A stretch of DNA of 11,871 nt from positions 1-11,871 of the forward strand of contig JBFIPX010000093.1 in NCBI GenBank assembly GCA_041609895.1. Reading direction: 5' to 3'. The translations under genes and the position numbers were made by a program. The DNA is from JAHHLP01 sp041609895 (GTDB taxonomy: Bacteria > Bacteroidota > Rhodothermia > Rhodothermales > JABDKH01). Of this stretch, positions 1-6,638 are shown piece after piece (position 1 is the first letter of the stretch; each line of letters opens with the position of its first letter). The notes under the pieces were generated by a model, which made no database searches, was not told the DNA's origin, and worked only from the letters and a program-made list of their open reading frames with translations.

Positions 1-101
1 GAACCTCGATACGACTACACCATAATGAGTGTGGCTCACGAAGGCAGGCTGGTTCAGGTTCCACGCAGACCGCGGACCACTCGGATCTGCGACCGCGAAC
101 G

Positions 102-611
102 CTAAGCTGCCAGTCTTTCAACCTTTTGCGCAATGCGTCGCAGTTCGCCTATTACTTTGTGGTCGGCTCCAAGAAGAGGAAGAAGCCGTGCCTGTACCTC
201 GTTAACCTCGGCGCCCAGCCGATCCAACTCAGCACGCGCCCGCAGAATGGCTTCATATTCTCGCTCGGCGAAAGTCGTCACAGCGGACCTGAACAGGATC
301 GCTTGTTGAACGACCTGGTCGCGGCCGACTTTAAGCTCGTCTGCTTTTCTGCAGACTAAGCTCAAAGTCGCCTCGCTTACAGCTTGCGATCTCCGTCTCG
401 CCCCACTCGGCACGGTGGATCCCAGTATGAACCGATCGAGCGCTTGGGAAAACTCTAGGTCCGCATGGAAAAGGTCGACCGCGATCAGATCGAGTTCATC
501 CTTCATGGACTGATCATTCGCGCGCGACATCTCCATGAGTTTTGAGCGGGCCGCATCGGAGATGCGAAAACTCGTTCGGACAGTTCGATCTTCGGTTGCC
601 ATGTCGACCAT
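102..611 (-). CDS. Putative ribbon-helix-helix DNA-binding protein with C-terminal coiled coil
   Basis: A 169-residue soluble protein that I cannot assign to a named family. Residues 10-48 look like a ribbon-helix-helix unit: a short strand (TVRTSFRIS) is followed by two helices (AARSKLMEMSRAND and SMKDELDLIAVDLF). Residues 78-110 repeat this layout loosely (strand TLSLV, then two helices), so a tandem RHH fold is possible. Residues 70-74 form a basic linker (GARRR). Residues 115-169 are a charged amphipathic helix that probably forms a coiled coil. Two ATGs are possible, at 611 and at 602, and neither has a clear Shine-Dalgarno. A dyad lies about 55-80 bases upstream and could be its own operator. 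A role as a transcriptional repressor or a partition/mobilisation accessory protein is inference; no toxin or relaxase gene is adjacent. Confidence 0.62.
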   Translation of the reverse strand: MVDMATEDRTVRTSFRISDAARSKLMEMSRANDQSMKDELDLIAVDLFHADLEFSQALDRFILGSTVPSGARRRSQAVSEATLSLVCRKADELKVGRDQVVQQAILFRSAVTTFAEREYEAILRARAELDRLGAEVNEVQARLLPLLGADHKVIGELRRIAQKVERLAA

Positions 612-665
612 TATCCGGAGCGAAGGTTATCGGGCGTGAAAGACGACCATTCTTGCGAGTCGATA

Positions 666-692
666 GAGGTCGACTCAATTCGAGTCGGCCTC
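666..692. promoter_or_regulatory. Dyad upstream of the putative RHH gene (candidate operator)
   Basis: GAGGTCGACTC at 666-676 and GAGTCGGCCTC at 682-692 are inverted repeats. They match at 10 of 11 positions across a 5-base AATTC spacer. The dyad lies 55-81 bases upstream of the minus-strand start at 611. RHH proteins usually bind short inverted or direct repeats in their own promoters, so an autoregulatory operator is plausible, but this is inference. In plus-strand RNA the one mismatch would be a U-G wobble. No U-tract follows, so it is not an intrinsic terminator. Confidence 0.35.
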
Positions 693-772
693 GGTTGAAT
701 TATCGGGAAGGATGCTCCGAAGTTAACATGTTGGGACACAGCCGACTCTCTATCCAACACCGGCGGCATGCG

Positions 773-814
773 AAAAGAAAAAGACTCCTGCAGCCGCCGA
801 GGCCACAGGAGTCT
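773..814 (-). terminator. Intrinsic terminator of the DUF4382 lipoprotein gene
   Basis: Read on the minus strand, a perfect 9-bp stem (arms AGACTCCTG and CAGGAGTCT, 806-814 with 782-790) encloses a GC-rich 15-base loop that can pair further. It is followed at once by TTTTTCTTTT. It lies 25 bases beyond the stop codon at 840, where a rho-independent terminator is expected. Confidence 0.8.
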
Positions 815-839
815 CTATCTCATTCCCGCCGATGGGTAA

Positions 840-1439
840 CTAGGCGCCTTCAGGATCGGCAGCACTGCCGCTTACTTCGACCTCCACCTCATTGACTGTA
901 ACCGTCGGCCGAATGACCGGGGTCATGACGTAGCCCGTAGGTTCCGCTTCAGGACCGGTGGCAACCACCGACTCGTTTGCATCGAAATCGAGCATAACGT
1001 CGAAAGTGTCGTCACCATTCAGTTCGACGCTTTGATCAAGAAAGAACTTGATCCCTGAGGAGGAGCCGCTTGCAATATGCAGGTCGTGATCGACTCCGCC
1101 TACGGTGATCGTCGGGTCCTCGCCAATCTGCAACCGGAACTGATCTATGCGACCAATTCCCACCTCGTTGTTGGCGATCAGCAGGGTAAGTCCATCCTGG
1201 TAATCGAGGAGGTTGATGCCATCCGCGGCAGGCTCCAACGGAACAGTCTCGCGATCGCCGGTTTCCGAGTCTATTACGGTGAAAGACACGAGTGAAACAG
1301 TAACCGCGTCTGCGTCGATCGGCGCATCTGTCAATCGAACAATGACGCGACCGCCTTCCTCGTCTCCGAAAAGCCCGCACCCGGCCGTCGTAAGCAGAAG
1401 GGCCGCAAAAGCAGCTATCGAAAGAAAGTGTAAGCGCAT
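840..1439 (-). CDS. DUF4382-type lipoprotein
   Basis: An exported lipoprotein of 199 residues, cleaved and lipidated at Cys21. The N-terminus (MRLHFLSIAAFAALLLTTAGC) is a lipoprotein signal peptide with lipobox TAGC. The mature protein begins with an acidic linker (GLFGDEEGG). From residue 31 the pattern GRVIVRLTDAPIDADAVTVS, and the later YVMTPVIRPTV, match the DUF4382 family, whose biochemical function is unknown. The protein is beta-rich and acidic, with no cysteine after the lipidation site. The ATG at 1439 is chosen because it starts the signal peptide exactly; extending to 1454 needs a TTG lying inside a hairpin. No usual Shine-Dalgarno precedes the ATG, and a 10-bp hairpin ends five bases before it. 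It may be cotranscribed with the small gene upstream (100-base gap) and is followed by an intrinsic terminator. Confidence 0.85.
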   Translation of the reverse strand: MRLHFLSIAAFAALLLTTAGCGLFGDEEGGRVIVRLTDAPIDADAVTVSLVSFTVIDSETGDRETVPLEPAADGINLLDYQDGLTLLIANNEVGIGRIDQFRLQIGEDPTITVGGVDHDLHIASGSSSGIKFFLDQSVELNGDDTFDVMLDFDANESVVATGPEAEPTGYVMTPVIRPTVTVNEVEVEVSGSAADPEGA

Positions 1440-1444
1440 TGGGG

Positions 1445-1472
1445 GTCTCAACAATTCGTGGGATTGTGAGAC
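1445..1472 (-). promoter_or_regulatory. Hairpin immediately upstream of the DUF4382 start codon
   Basis: On the minus strand, GTCTCACAAT and ATTGTTGAGAC pair over 10 bp with one bulged U around a 7-base loop. The 3' arm ends five bases before the ATG at 1439, occupying the place of the ribosome binding site. No U-tract follows, so it is not a terminator. It could be an RNA element controlling translation or a DNA operator; the sequence alone does not decide. Confidence 0.45.
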
Positions 1473-1539
1473 GATGGTATCGGTAGATCAGGGCTCCCGA
1501 TTAAAGAGCGCCACCTTACCTCAGCGCTTTCGTTTTACG

Positions 1540-1842
1540 TTACGATTCCGCTTCGGCCAAAACCTTGAAGGTCACACGCTCGCCGGCCGCGACGCTCACG
1601 AGGCGTTTCACGTCGACCACCAAGGACTGCATCTTCTTCTTGAGGTTGCCGGACCGCAGCTTCTTGTAGACCACGCCATCGAACCGGACCTGATCCTTTT
1701 CGATCAGTGCCTCCAGCTCTTCCGGGTTGTCGCCGAAGAAAACGCCTTCGATGATATCGCCTTTGTAGGTCCTACGAGTAAATGCGTAGCCAGAACCTTC
1801 AATACCGCCAAGTTCCGCTACTTCCGCTTCCGGGATCTTCAC
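1540..1842 (-). CDS. Small conserved-looking protein of unknown function (100 residues)
   Basis: I do not recognise this protein. It is soluble and has no signal peptide, membrane segment or cysteine. Residues 13-37 (GGIEGSGYAFTRRTYKGDIIEGVFF) look beta-rich. Residues 38-50 form an acidic helix (NPEELEALIEKD). A basic stretch at about 60-71 (KKLRSGNLKKKM) precedes a beta-rich end (LVVDVKRLVSVAAGERVTFKVLAEAES). The start is GTG, not ATG. It is well supported by a strong Shine-Dalgarno (GAGGGAGG) five bases upstream, the clearest in the window. It lies 100 bases upstream of the DUF4382 lipoprotein on the same strand and may share its transcript, but nothing links their functions. Confidence 0.68.
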   Translation of the reverse strand: MKIPEAEVAELGGIEGSGYAFTRRTYKGDIIEGVFFGDNPEELEALIEKDQVRFDGVVYKKLRSGNLKKKMQSLVVDVKRLVSVAAGERVTFKVLAEAES

Positions 1843-1847
1843 TTCAA

Positions 1848-1855
1848 CCTCCCTC
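1848..1855 (-). promoter_or_regulatory. Strong Shine-Dalgarno fixing a GTG start
   Basis: The minus-strand sequence GAGGGAGG lies five bases before the GTG at 1842. It decides the start of the 100-residue gene and contrasts with the weak or absent SD sequences of most other genes in the window. Confidence 0.75.
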
Positions 1856-2013
1856 TATTCGACAGAAATAAACAACATCTCCCACTAAGTATCGGGGAAC
1901 AATAGACTTACTATATATGCATTAATTCACTATTCGTTCGCACTTCCTACGATTTAGCTCCAGAGGGCACTGAAAGAACAACTACAAAAGAGTTATAGCA
2001 GTACAGATGGGGG

Positions 2014-2050
2014 AAAAAAGAAAAGCCCGCCTCCCGAGGGAGGCGGGCTT
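2014..2050 (-). terminator. Strong intrinsic terminator (minus strand)
   Basis: A perfect inverted repeat AAGCCCGCCTCCC / GGGAGGCGGGCTT (2023-2035 and 2038-2050) is followed on the minus strand by a tail that makes CTTTTCTTTTTT. The tail direction shows that it stops minus-strand transcription. It lies about 180 bases upstream of the small gene at 1842, so it insulates that gene from transcripts arriving from higher coordinates. Confidence 0.85.
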
Positions 2051-2501
2051 CGCATGCGGCGGCACCATCATTGATTCTACTGGAGGATTGCGATTTCTAC
2101 GACGTATGCCACCGTGAAAATGACAGAGGCGATCCACACGTTTGATCTGCGCAATTCATTTCCTCACCGTTCGAGCCCCTTGAGATTGGTGATGGAGCGT
2201 TTGGCGCCGATCGAGCATTCACCGCTTCGACGAGCCCACCCGGACGCGAAACGAAACAGTGATGCATGTGGACCGCCTCTATTTGCACCTTTCCAGCCAC
2301 AACATTATCGCATCGCATCTGATTTTCCGGCGAAGGGTCAACAATTATCGACGCGATAAGGCCAATGACGTAACGCTATTTTCGGCCGGGCTCGGCTGCT
2401 ACGGTATCGGACGCACGGCGCAGGATCTGTCGTCTATCGTCAGCGCGTGACGTAGGAATTAGCCTACAAAGACACGGCCTCTTCCGCGCCCTCCTCGCCT
2501 C

Positions 2502-2546
2502 AAAAGAAAAGAATAGAGCCGCCCTCCGGATATCGGAAGGCGGCTC
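2502..2546 (-). terminator. Intrinsic terminator downstream of the two-component operon (minus strand)
   Basis: Arms GAGCCGCCCTCCG (2516-2528) and CGGAAGGCGGCTC (2534-2546) form a 13-bp stem. The single non-Watson-Crick position is C-A on the plus strand but a tolerated G-U in minus-strand RNA. The minus-strand RNA continues UAUUCUUUUCUUUU. Both points show minus-strand function. It lies about 235 bases after the stop codon of the response regulator at 2781, with no better terminator between. Confidence 0.78.
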
Positions 2547-2780
2547 ATCCGATCGACTGGAAACCGTCCCAACACCAAGCCGCGACGTCGAATACAAGAC
2601 AGCTCAGAAATTGGAAAATGAGCGGCCGGCGATCCTAAGACAGACAGTTGCTCCAGTTGCACGAACCGTATGCAAGTAACGGTTTATTACGGGGATCGAA
2701 ATGTAGTCCCTGACGCCATTTGCACGTCAGACTAGTCTTACAGCCTGTTACCGGTCGCGTAGGCTGCTGATGATGCCTGA

Positions 2781-3413
2781 TCAATAAATCAGATCATTCT
2801 TGAGAGCGTAGTGCGTGAGATCCGCATTGCTCTTCATATTCATCTTTTCAAGTATCCTCGAGCGATAGGTGCTAACGGTCTTCACGCTCAGGGACAGCGA
2901 CGCTCCAATTTCCTTGACGGAGGATCCTTCGGCAAGCATCTTCATCACCTGAAATTCGCGATCCGAGAGCCGTTCATGAAGCGGCGTATCTGTGTCTCCG
3001 TCGAGGTGCGTCAGCAGAAGCTCAGCAACCGCGGGACTGACGTATCGGTTACCCCCCGCAACCCTGCGAATCGCTCGAATAAGTTCGTCGGGAGCACTCT
3101 CCTTGCTGAGGTACCCGGAGGCACCGGCGCGCAACACACGTACGGCATACTGGTCCTCTGCATGCATGGAGAGGACGAGGACCGGAAGTTCGGGACGCTC
3201 GGCCTGAAGGTGGTTCAGCGCGTCGAAGCCACTTCGCCCCGGCATATTCAGATCCAGCACCAGGACGTCCAGATCAGTGTCTCGAACTCGATCGATCGCC
3301 TCGCCGCCGTCCTTGGCTTCAGCCACAACCTGCATTCCCTGCGTTTCATCGATGATCTGCGATAAGCCACGCCTGACCACCGCATGATCGTCCGCTATGA
3401 CGACTCGGATCAT
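2781..3413 (-). CDS. NarL/FixJ-family response regulator
   Basis: A cytoplasmic transcription factor switched on by phosphorylation, and the evident partner of the kinase encoded just upstream. Residues 1-120 are a receiver domain with acidic pocket D8-D9, phospho-acceptor D54 (VLVLDLNMPG), S82, Y101 and K104 (GYLSKESAP). Residues 147-210 are a LuxR-type helix-turn-helix (LSDREFQVMKMLAEGSSVKEIGASLSLSVKTVSTYRSRI). The length of 210 residues is usual for the family (NarL, UvrY, DegU). Its ATG overlaps the kinase stop codon as ATGA at 3410-3413, so translation is probably coupled. All key residues are present. Its target genes cannot be told from the window; autoregulation of the operon or control of the adjacent FKBP gene are possibilities only. 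Confidence 0.96.
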   Translation of the reverse strand: MIRVVIADDHAVVRRGLSQIIDETQGMQVVAEAKDGGEAIDRVRDTDLDVLVLDLNMPGRSGFDALNHLQAERPELPVLVLSMHAEDQYAVRVLRAGASGYLSKESAPDELIRAIRRVAGGNRYVSPAVAELLLTHLDGDTDTPLHERLSDREFQVMKMLAEGSSVKEIGASLSLSVKTVSTYRSRILEKMNMKSNADLTHYALKNDLIY

Positions 3414-5986
3414 GATTCCGAATACTCTATTGGGATTGCGACTCTGACGACAGTGCCTTTGCCTTTCTTTCCCTCGAACGTTACCGTACCTCCCCAGGCA
3501 GAAACCCGTTCCTGGATTCCGAGCAGGCCCAGCGATCGACCGGTCAGGTCCTCTTCCCGAATTCCGATACCGTCGTCCGACGCCTTCAGCTCAAACCAGC
3601 CACCGTGCTGCCGAAGCAGCACCTCGACGCTGCTGGCGCGGGAGTGGCGTGCCACATTGGTGAGTATCTCCTGTAGTATTCTAAAAACGGCAGTCGACTG
3701 CTCCATGTCCAGTTGGATCTCGTCTGTCTCGTCCGAAACGATGCACGCGATTTCCGTCCGGTTTTCGAATTCGCGGGCTTGCCACTGGATCGCAGCAGAA
3801 AGGCCTAGATCGTCAAGCACACCGGGTCTAAGCTCTGTGGCGATGCGACGGACGTTGCGAATAGTCTCCTTGATAAGTTTTCCCATGGCGTCGATTCGTG
3901 ACCGCAGCTCTGTTTGCTTCGGGTCCAGGCCCCGCGCCAATGAGGCCACGTCCATTCTAAGCGCCGTCATCGCCTGTCCGAGTACGTCGTGTACCTCTCG
4001 CGCTATTCGTGTTCGTTCTTCCTCGCGAATCGTCTCAAGGTGATTTGCAAGGTTACGAAGCTGCTCTCTCGATTCGCGTATCGCCTGCTTCCTGCGGGTT
4101 ATGTCCGTAATGTCGGCCCCGACCGCGACGGCACCCGACACTTCGGCGTCGTCACCGGGCAGATGCAGCGGGCTGTATCGAAACTCGAACGTATAGCCAT
4201 TCACCTCGATGCGGTGGTTTCGCGGCTTGCCCTCAAGCGCCTCGTCAAATCCGAGCGCCACATCGGGAAGCTTCGACAGGACGTCGTTGACGTACCGTCC
4301 AAACCCCGACCCCGGTTCCAGGCCAAGAAGTTCCAGACCCAGCCCTTCCATGATTCGTACGGTACCGTTCCTTCCTGTAGCGATGACCACCATGGGCATG
4401 CTGCTTACCACAGATCTAAGGAGCTCTTCAGATTCGCGCAGCGCGAATTGAGCTCTCTTTAGCTCCGTAACATCCAGCCCGTAACCAATAATTCTCTCAA
4501 CAGAACCATCTGGCTCAATGATAGGGCTGGCAAGGCGAAGAATGTGCCGCGTTTCACCGGCCCGGTTGACGAGCTTTTCCTCAAAACTGACGGTCTCCTT
4601 TCTGTTTGCTGCTTGCCGCACAAATTCAACGCGCCGATCCGCTATAGCCGTGTCGAGGCCCCGGTGTCTACAATAGTCGTGACCCGTCCGTCCGATCAGC
4701 CATTTGCGTAGTTCAGGATCGGATACACTCGACGGATTCAAGTAGATCATCCGACCGTCCCGATCAAGGACCGCCAGATCCGCCGGCAGCTCATCCAGTA
4801 TCGTACGATAGAAATTCTCGAGCCGCGTGATCTCGGCCTCAGCCTTCTTGCGACGCGAGATGTCGCGCACCGTCAGCAATAGTGCCGGCTGGTCAGCGAA
4901 AGTAAACGCGTTGACGCTTATCTCAACGGGTACTCGCTTTCCACCGGGACCGAGGCTTTCAGATTCGAAGTTAGCGGGTGCACTGCCGATCAGATCCGAG
5001 AACGTGGTCTTTACACCGCTGCGAAGGTCCTCCGGTACCAACTCTGTGACGTGCTTTCCGACGAGGTCCGCCGGCTTTATTCCGTGCAACGCGGCCGCCG
5101 CAGGATTGGCATCCAATACGTAGCCTCCAAGGTCCTCAACGAAGATCGCATCCGGCGAATTCTCGAAGAGAGCCCTGAAACTGGCCTCGCTCTGCCGGAG
5201 AGCCGACTCCGTTCGCTTGCGCTCGGTGATATCGCGTTGAATGGAGATCGCCTCTGCATCTCCCGACTTTACGATGCGAGCCTCCCGAATGGCCAACTGA
5301 CCGTCTATGAGAATCTCGTACTCGAATTGCGTCGACTCGCCTGTATCGATGGCTCGCTCCAGCTGCTTGATCGCATTTTTCGCGACGTCGGGTGCAAATA
5401 TGTCGTAGACGTTCTTTCCAACCAGCATAGCTGCCGGACGAACCGGTCGATATTCGTCCGGGATGACAACGTCCAGGTAGTCGCCGTTGCGCGACATGCG
5501 GACCATGGCATCCGGAATCGCGCCCAGAAGTGCACGGTGTCGCGCCTCACTGCGCCGAAGGGCCGCCTCCGCCTCCACGCGATCGGTAACGTCGCGCGAT
5601 GTTACGACCACTACGGGCTGGCCGGATTCCGAAACGATCACCTTCGCGCGCGCCTCCAGGAACCGGAATGTCCCGTCGGCATGCCGAAAGCGAAACTGCG
5701 TCGGCTTGGGAGGCTCGTCCGGGTTCGCCAGGGCGCTCGAAAACACCTGCATGAGCTCGGGCAACTCTTCCTCCGGAATGAGCGAGAACGCGTTCTGCCC
5801 GATCAGTTCTGTCGCGGTGTACCCGAGATTCTCTCTGATTGATGGACTCTCATAGAGAATCGTACCGTCCGTCTCGATGACGGTGATGATGTCCTGGACG
5901 TTATCGACCAGAAACTCGAACCAGCCGCCATAGCCGGAGGGGACGCTACCGCCGGCCGGGAATGCACCGGGCCCTGCATTCTTCAT
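3410..5986 (-). CDS. Cytosolic multi-PAS sensor histidine kinase (HisKA_3 type)
   Basis: An 858-residue kinase that should autophosphorylate on His666 and pass the phosphate to the NarL-type regulator it overlaps. There is no signal peptide or membrane segment, so it probably senses something inside the cell. Five PAS-like units follow one another at about 24-137, 147-258, 268-382, 392-510 and 521-634. Most are joined by the usual PAC-type linkers (TSRDVTDRVEAEAALRRSEA, SIQRDITERKRTESALRQSE, GADITDITRRKQA). Residues 643-720 are the HisKA_3 dimerisation domain with the H-box EEERTRIAREVHDVLGQAMT. Residues 757-855 are the HATPase domain with N-box (ILQEILTNVARHS, Asn777), G1 (SDDGIGI) and G2 (LGLLGIQERVSAWGG). 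PAS ligands cannot be predicted; no flavin or haem signature is evident. The ATG at 5986 is the first in the frame and has only a weak SD. Confidence 0.95.
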   Translation of the reverse strand: MKNAGPGAFPAGGSVPSGYGGWFEFLVDNVQDIITVIETDGTILYESPSIRENLGYTATELIGQNAFSLIPEEELPELMQVFSSALANPDEPPKPTQFRFRHADGTFRFLEARAKVIVSESGQPVVVVTSRDVTDRVEAEAALRRSEARHRALLGAIPDAMVRMSRNGDYLDVVIPDEYRPVRPAAMLVGKNVYDIFAPDVAKNAIKQLERAIDTGESTQFEYEILIDGQLAIREARIVKSGDAEAISIQRDITERKRTESALRQSEASFRALFENSPDAIFVEDLGGYVLDANPAAAALHGIKPADLVGKHVTELVPEDLRSGVKTTFSDLIGSAPANFESESLGPGGKRVPVEISVNAFTFADQPALLLTVRDISRRKKAEAEITRLENFYRTILDELPADLAVLDRDGRMIYLNPSSVSDPELRKWLIGRTGHDYCRHRGLDTAIADRRVEFVRQAANRKETVSFEEKLVNRAGETRHILRLASPIIEPDGSVERIIGYGLDVTELKRAQFALRESEELLRSVVSSMPMVVIATGRNGTVRIMEGLGLELLGLEPGSGFGRYVNDVLSKLPDVALGFDEALEGKPRNHRIEVNGYTFEFRYSPLHLPGDDAEVSGAVAVGADITDITRRKQAIRESREQLRNLANHLETIREEERTRIAREVHDVLGQAMTALRMDVASLARGLDPKQTELRSRIDAMGKLIKETIRNVRRIATELRPGVLDDLGLSAAIQWQAREFENRTEIACIVSDETDEIQLDMEQSTAVFRILQEILTNVARHSRASSVEVLLRQHGGWFELKASDDGIGIREEDLTGRSLGLLGIQERVSAWGGTVTFEGKKGKGTVVRVAIPIEYSES

Positions 5987-6209
5987 TCGCGTACCGAATC
6001 AAATGGAGTCGGGACTGACACCACACAATCTAGCTAACATAATAATGTACCCAACAGATCGGATGTGGGTGCCGAGTGTAAATGAGCCCGGTCCGATCCA
6101 TCTCGTCGCGTCACGACCTCGTCGATGCCAATTGTGACGTTACGGCGAACATGCAACCCGGGGGCCTCAGGGCTGTACCCAAGCATCACTCAAGAAAAGT
6201 TGAAAGAGC
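5987..6209. promoter_or_regulatory. Divergent intergenic region between the kinase operon and the FKBP gene
   Basis: This 223-base gap must hold the promoters of two divergent genes. For the minus strand, an A+T-rich core at about 6025-6050 gives TTGGGT, a 16-base spacer and TAGATT, a poor sigma-70 match at best. A perfect 7-bp inverted repeat (GATCGGA at 6057-6063, TCCGATC at 6092-6098, 28 bases apart) lies between the genes and could be a regulator site. On the plus side, TTGAAAGAG just before the ATG at 6210 includes a purine-rich ribosome binding site. Confidence 0.4.
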
Positions 6210-6638
6210 ATGTCAACTGTAAAGAGCGGCGACACGATCCGCGTACACTATACCGGAAGGCTTTCCGACGGGCAGCAGTTCGATTCCTCCTCAGGCTCAG
6301 ACCCACTCGAGTTTACGGTGGGTGACAAACAGGTTATTCCCGGTTTTGAATCCGCCGTTGTCGGCTTGAGCGAGGGTGCATCCACGACCGTAGTGATCCT
6401 CGCGGAAGAGGCTTACGGCGAGGTTCAACCTGATCAAATCGCCCGCGTGGAGCGCTCGCAGTTTCCGAAGGATGTCGAGCCGGAGGTGGGCCAACGGTTC
6501 GCGGTTGGACGGTCGGAAGAGGACCAGATTGTCGCGACGGTCACCGAAGTCACGGATAGCCACGTGACGCTGGACGGCAATCATCCATTAGCCGGAGAGG
6601 ACCTTACGTTCGACATAGAACTGGTCGAGATTCTGTAG
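6210..6638 (+). CDS. FKBP-type peptidyl-prolyl cis-trans isomerase, SlyD-like
   Basis: A 142-residue isomerase that catalyses cis-trans isomerisation of prolyl bonds and probably also acts as a folding chaperone. It has no signal peptide, so it should be cytoplasmic. The FKBP half is residues 1-70 plus 124-142, with hydrophobic-pocket positions Y14, F24-D25 (GQQFDSS), V42-I43 (KQVIPGFESA), F46 and Y69 (EEAYGE). Residues 71-122 replace the FK506-flap loop and resemble the 'insert in flap' chaperone domain of SlyD. The protein ends with the last FKBP strand (LTFDIELVEIL). The metal-binding His/Cys-rich tail of Escherichia coli SlyD is absent, so a nickel role is not supported. The ATG follows a purine-rich site (GAAAGAGC). 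The gene is divergent from the kinase operon and convergent with the amidohydrolase. Confidence 0.93.
   Translation: MSTVKSGDTIRVHYTGRLSDGQQFDSSSGSDPLEFTVGDKQVIPGFESAVVGLSEGASTTVVILAEEAYGEVQPDQIARVERSQFPKDVEPEVGQRFAVGRSEEDQIVATVTEVTDSHVTLDGNHPLAGEDLTFDIELVEIL

Larger units (their letters stand above)
1843..2780. other. ORF-poor intergenic stretch with two minus-strand terminators
   Basis: About 940 bases with no convincing protein gene on either strand; the short open frames here have unconvincing composition and no good ribosome binding sites. From 1856 to about 2010 the DNA is A+T-rich (for example CTATATATGCATTAATTC around 1911-1928) and probably holds the promoter of the 100-residue gene, though I see no clean -35/-10 pair. 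Intrinsic terminators for the minus strand lie at 2014-2050 and 2502-2546, so 2051-2501 is bounded at both ends by same-strand terminators. I found no tRNA cloverleaf. The part 2547-2780 would be the 3' untranslated region of the response regulator transcript. Confidence 0.5.

Noticed and set aside
64..91. Hairpin (CGCAGA / TCTGCG plus inner pairs) just after the RHH gene stop
   Set aside because: No U-tract follows on the minus strand, so I do not call a terminator.
1..105. Plus-strand frame open from base 1 to a TAA at 103-105, overlapping the RHH gene stop codon
   Set aside because: Only 34 codons, Arg-rich and with no recognisable motif; it could be the end of a convergent gene but cannot be supported from this window.
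3..359. Plus-strand frame open over about 119 codons, antisense to the RHH gene
   Set aside because: The minus-strand frame has a coherent RHH pattern and amphipathic helices. The plus frame lacks a ribosome binding site and a family pattern and looks like a shadow.
1503..1530. Weak stem with a T-rich tail on the plus strand, near the stop of the 100-residue gene
   Set aside because: About seven pairs with a wobble, favoured on the plus strand where no gene ends; probably chance.
2160..2185. GTTCGAGCCCC, resembling a tRNA T-loop
   Set aside because: The flanking bases do not form a T-stem, and no acceptor or anticodon arms can be found.
2303..2345. Minus-strand TTGACC and GATAAT, which look like promoter hexamers for a small RNA
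   Set aside because: The spacer is 26 bases, too long for a sigma-70 promoter.
2114..2450. Two overlapping plus-strand open frames (81 and 63 codons)
   Set aside because: No Shine-Dalgarno, no recognisable motif and unlikely composition; they lie in the gap between two minus-strand terminators.
2664..2684. Small inverted repeat AACCGT / ACGGTT after the response regulator
   Set aside because: Only six pairs and no U-tract on the minus strand; the hairpin at 2516-2546 is a far better terminator.
5051..5842. 263-codon plus-strand open frame inside the kinase gene
   Set aside because: It is antisense to conserved PAS domains and has no domain pattern; a shadow of biased codon use.
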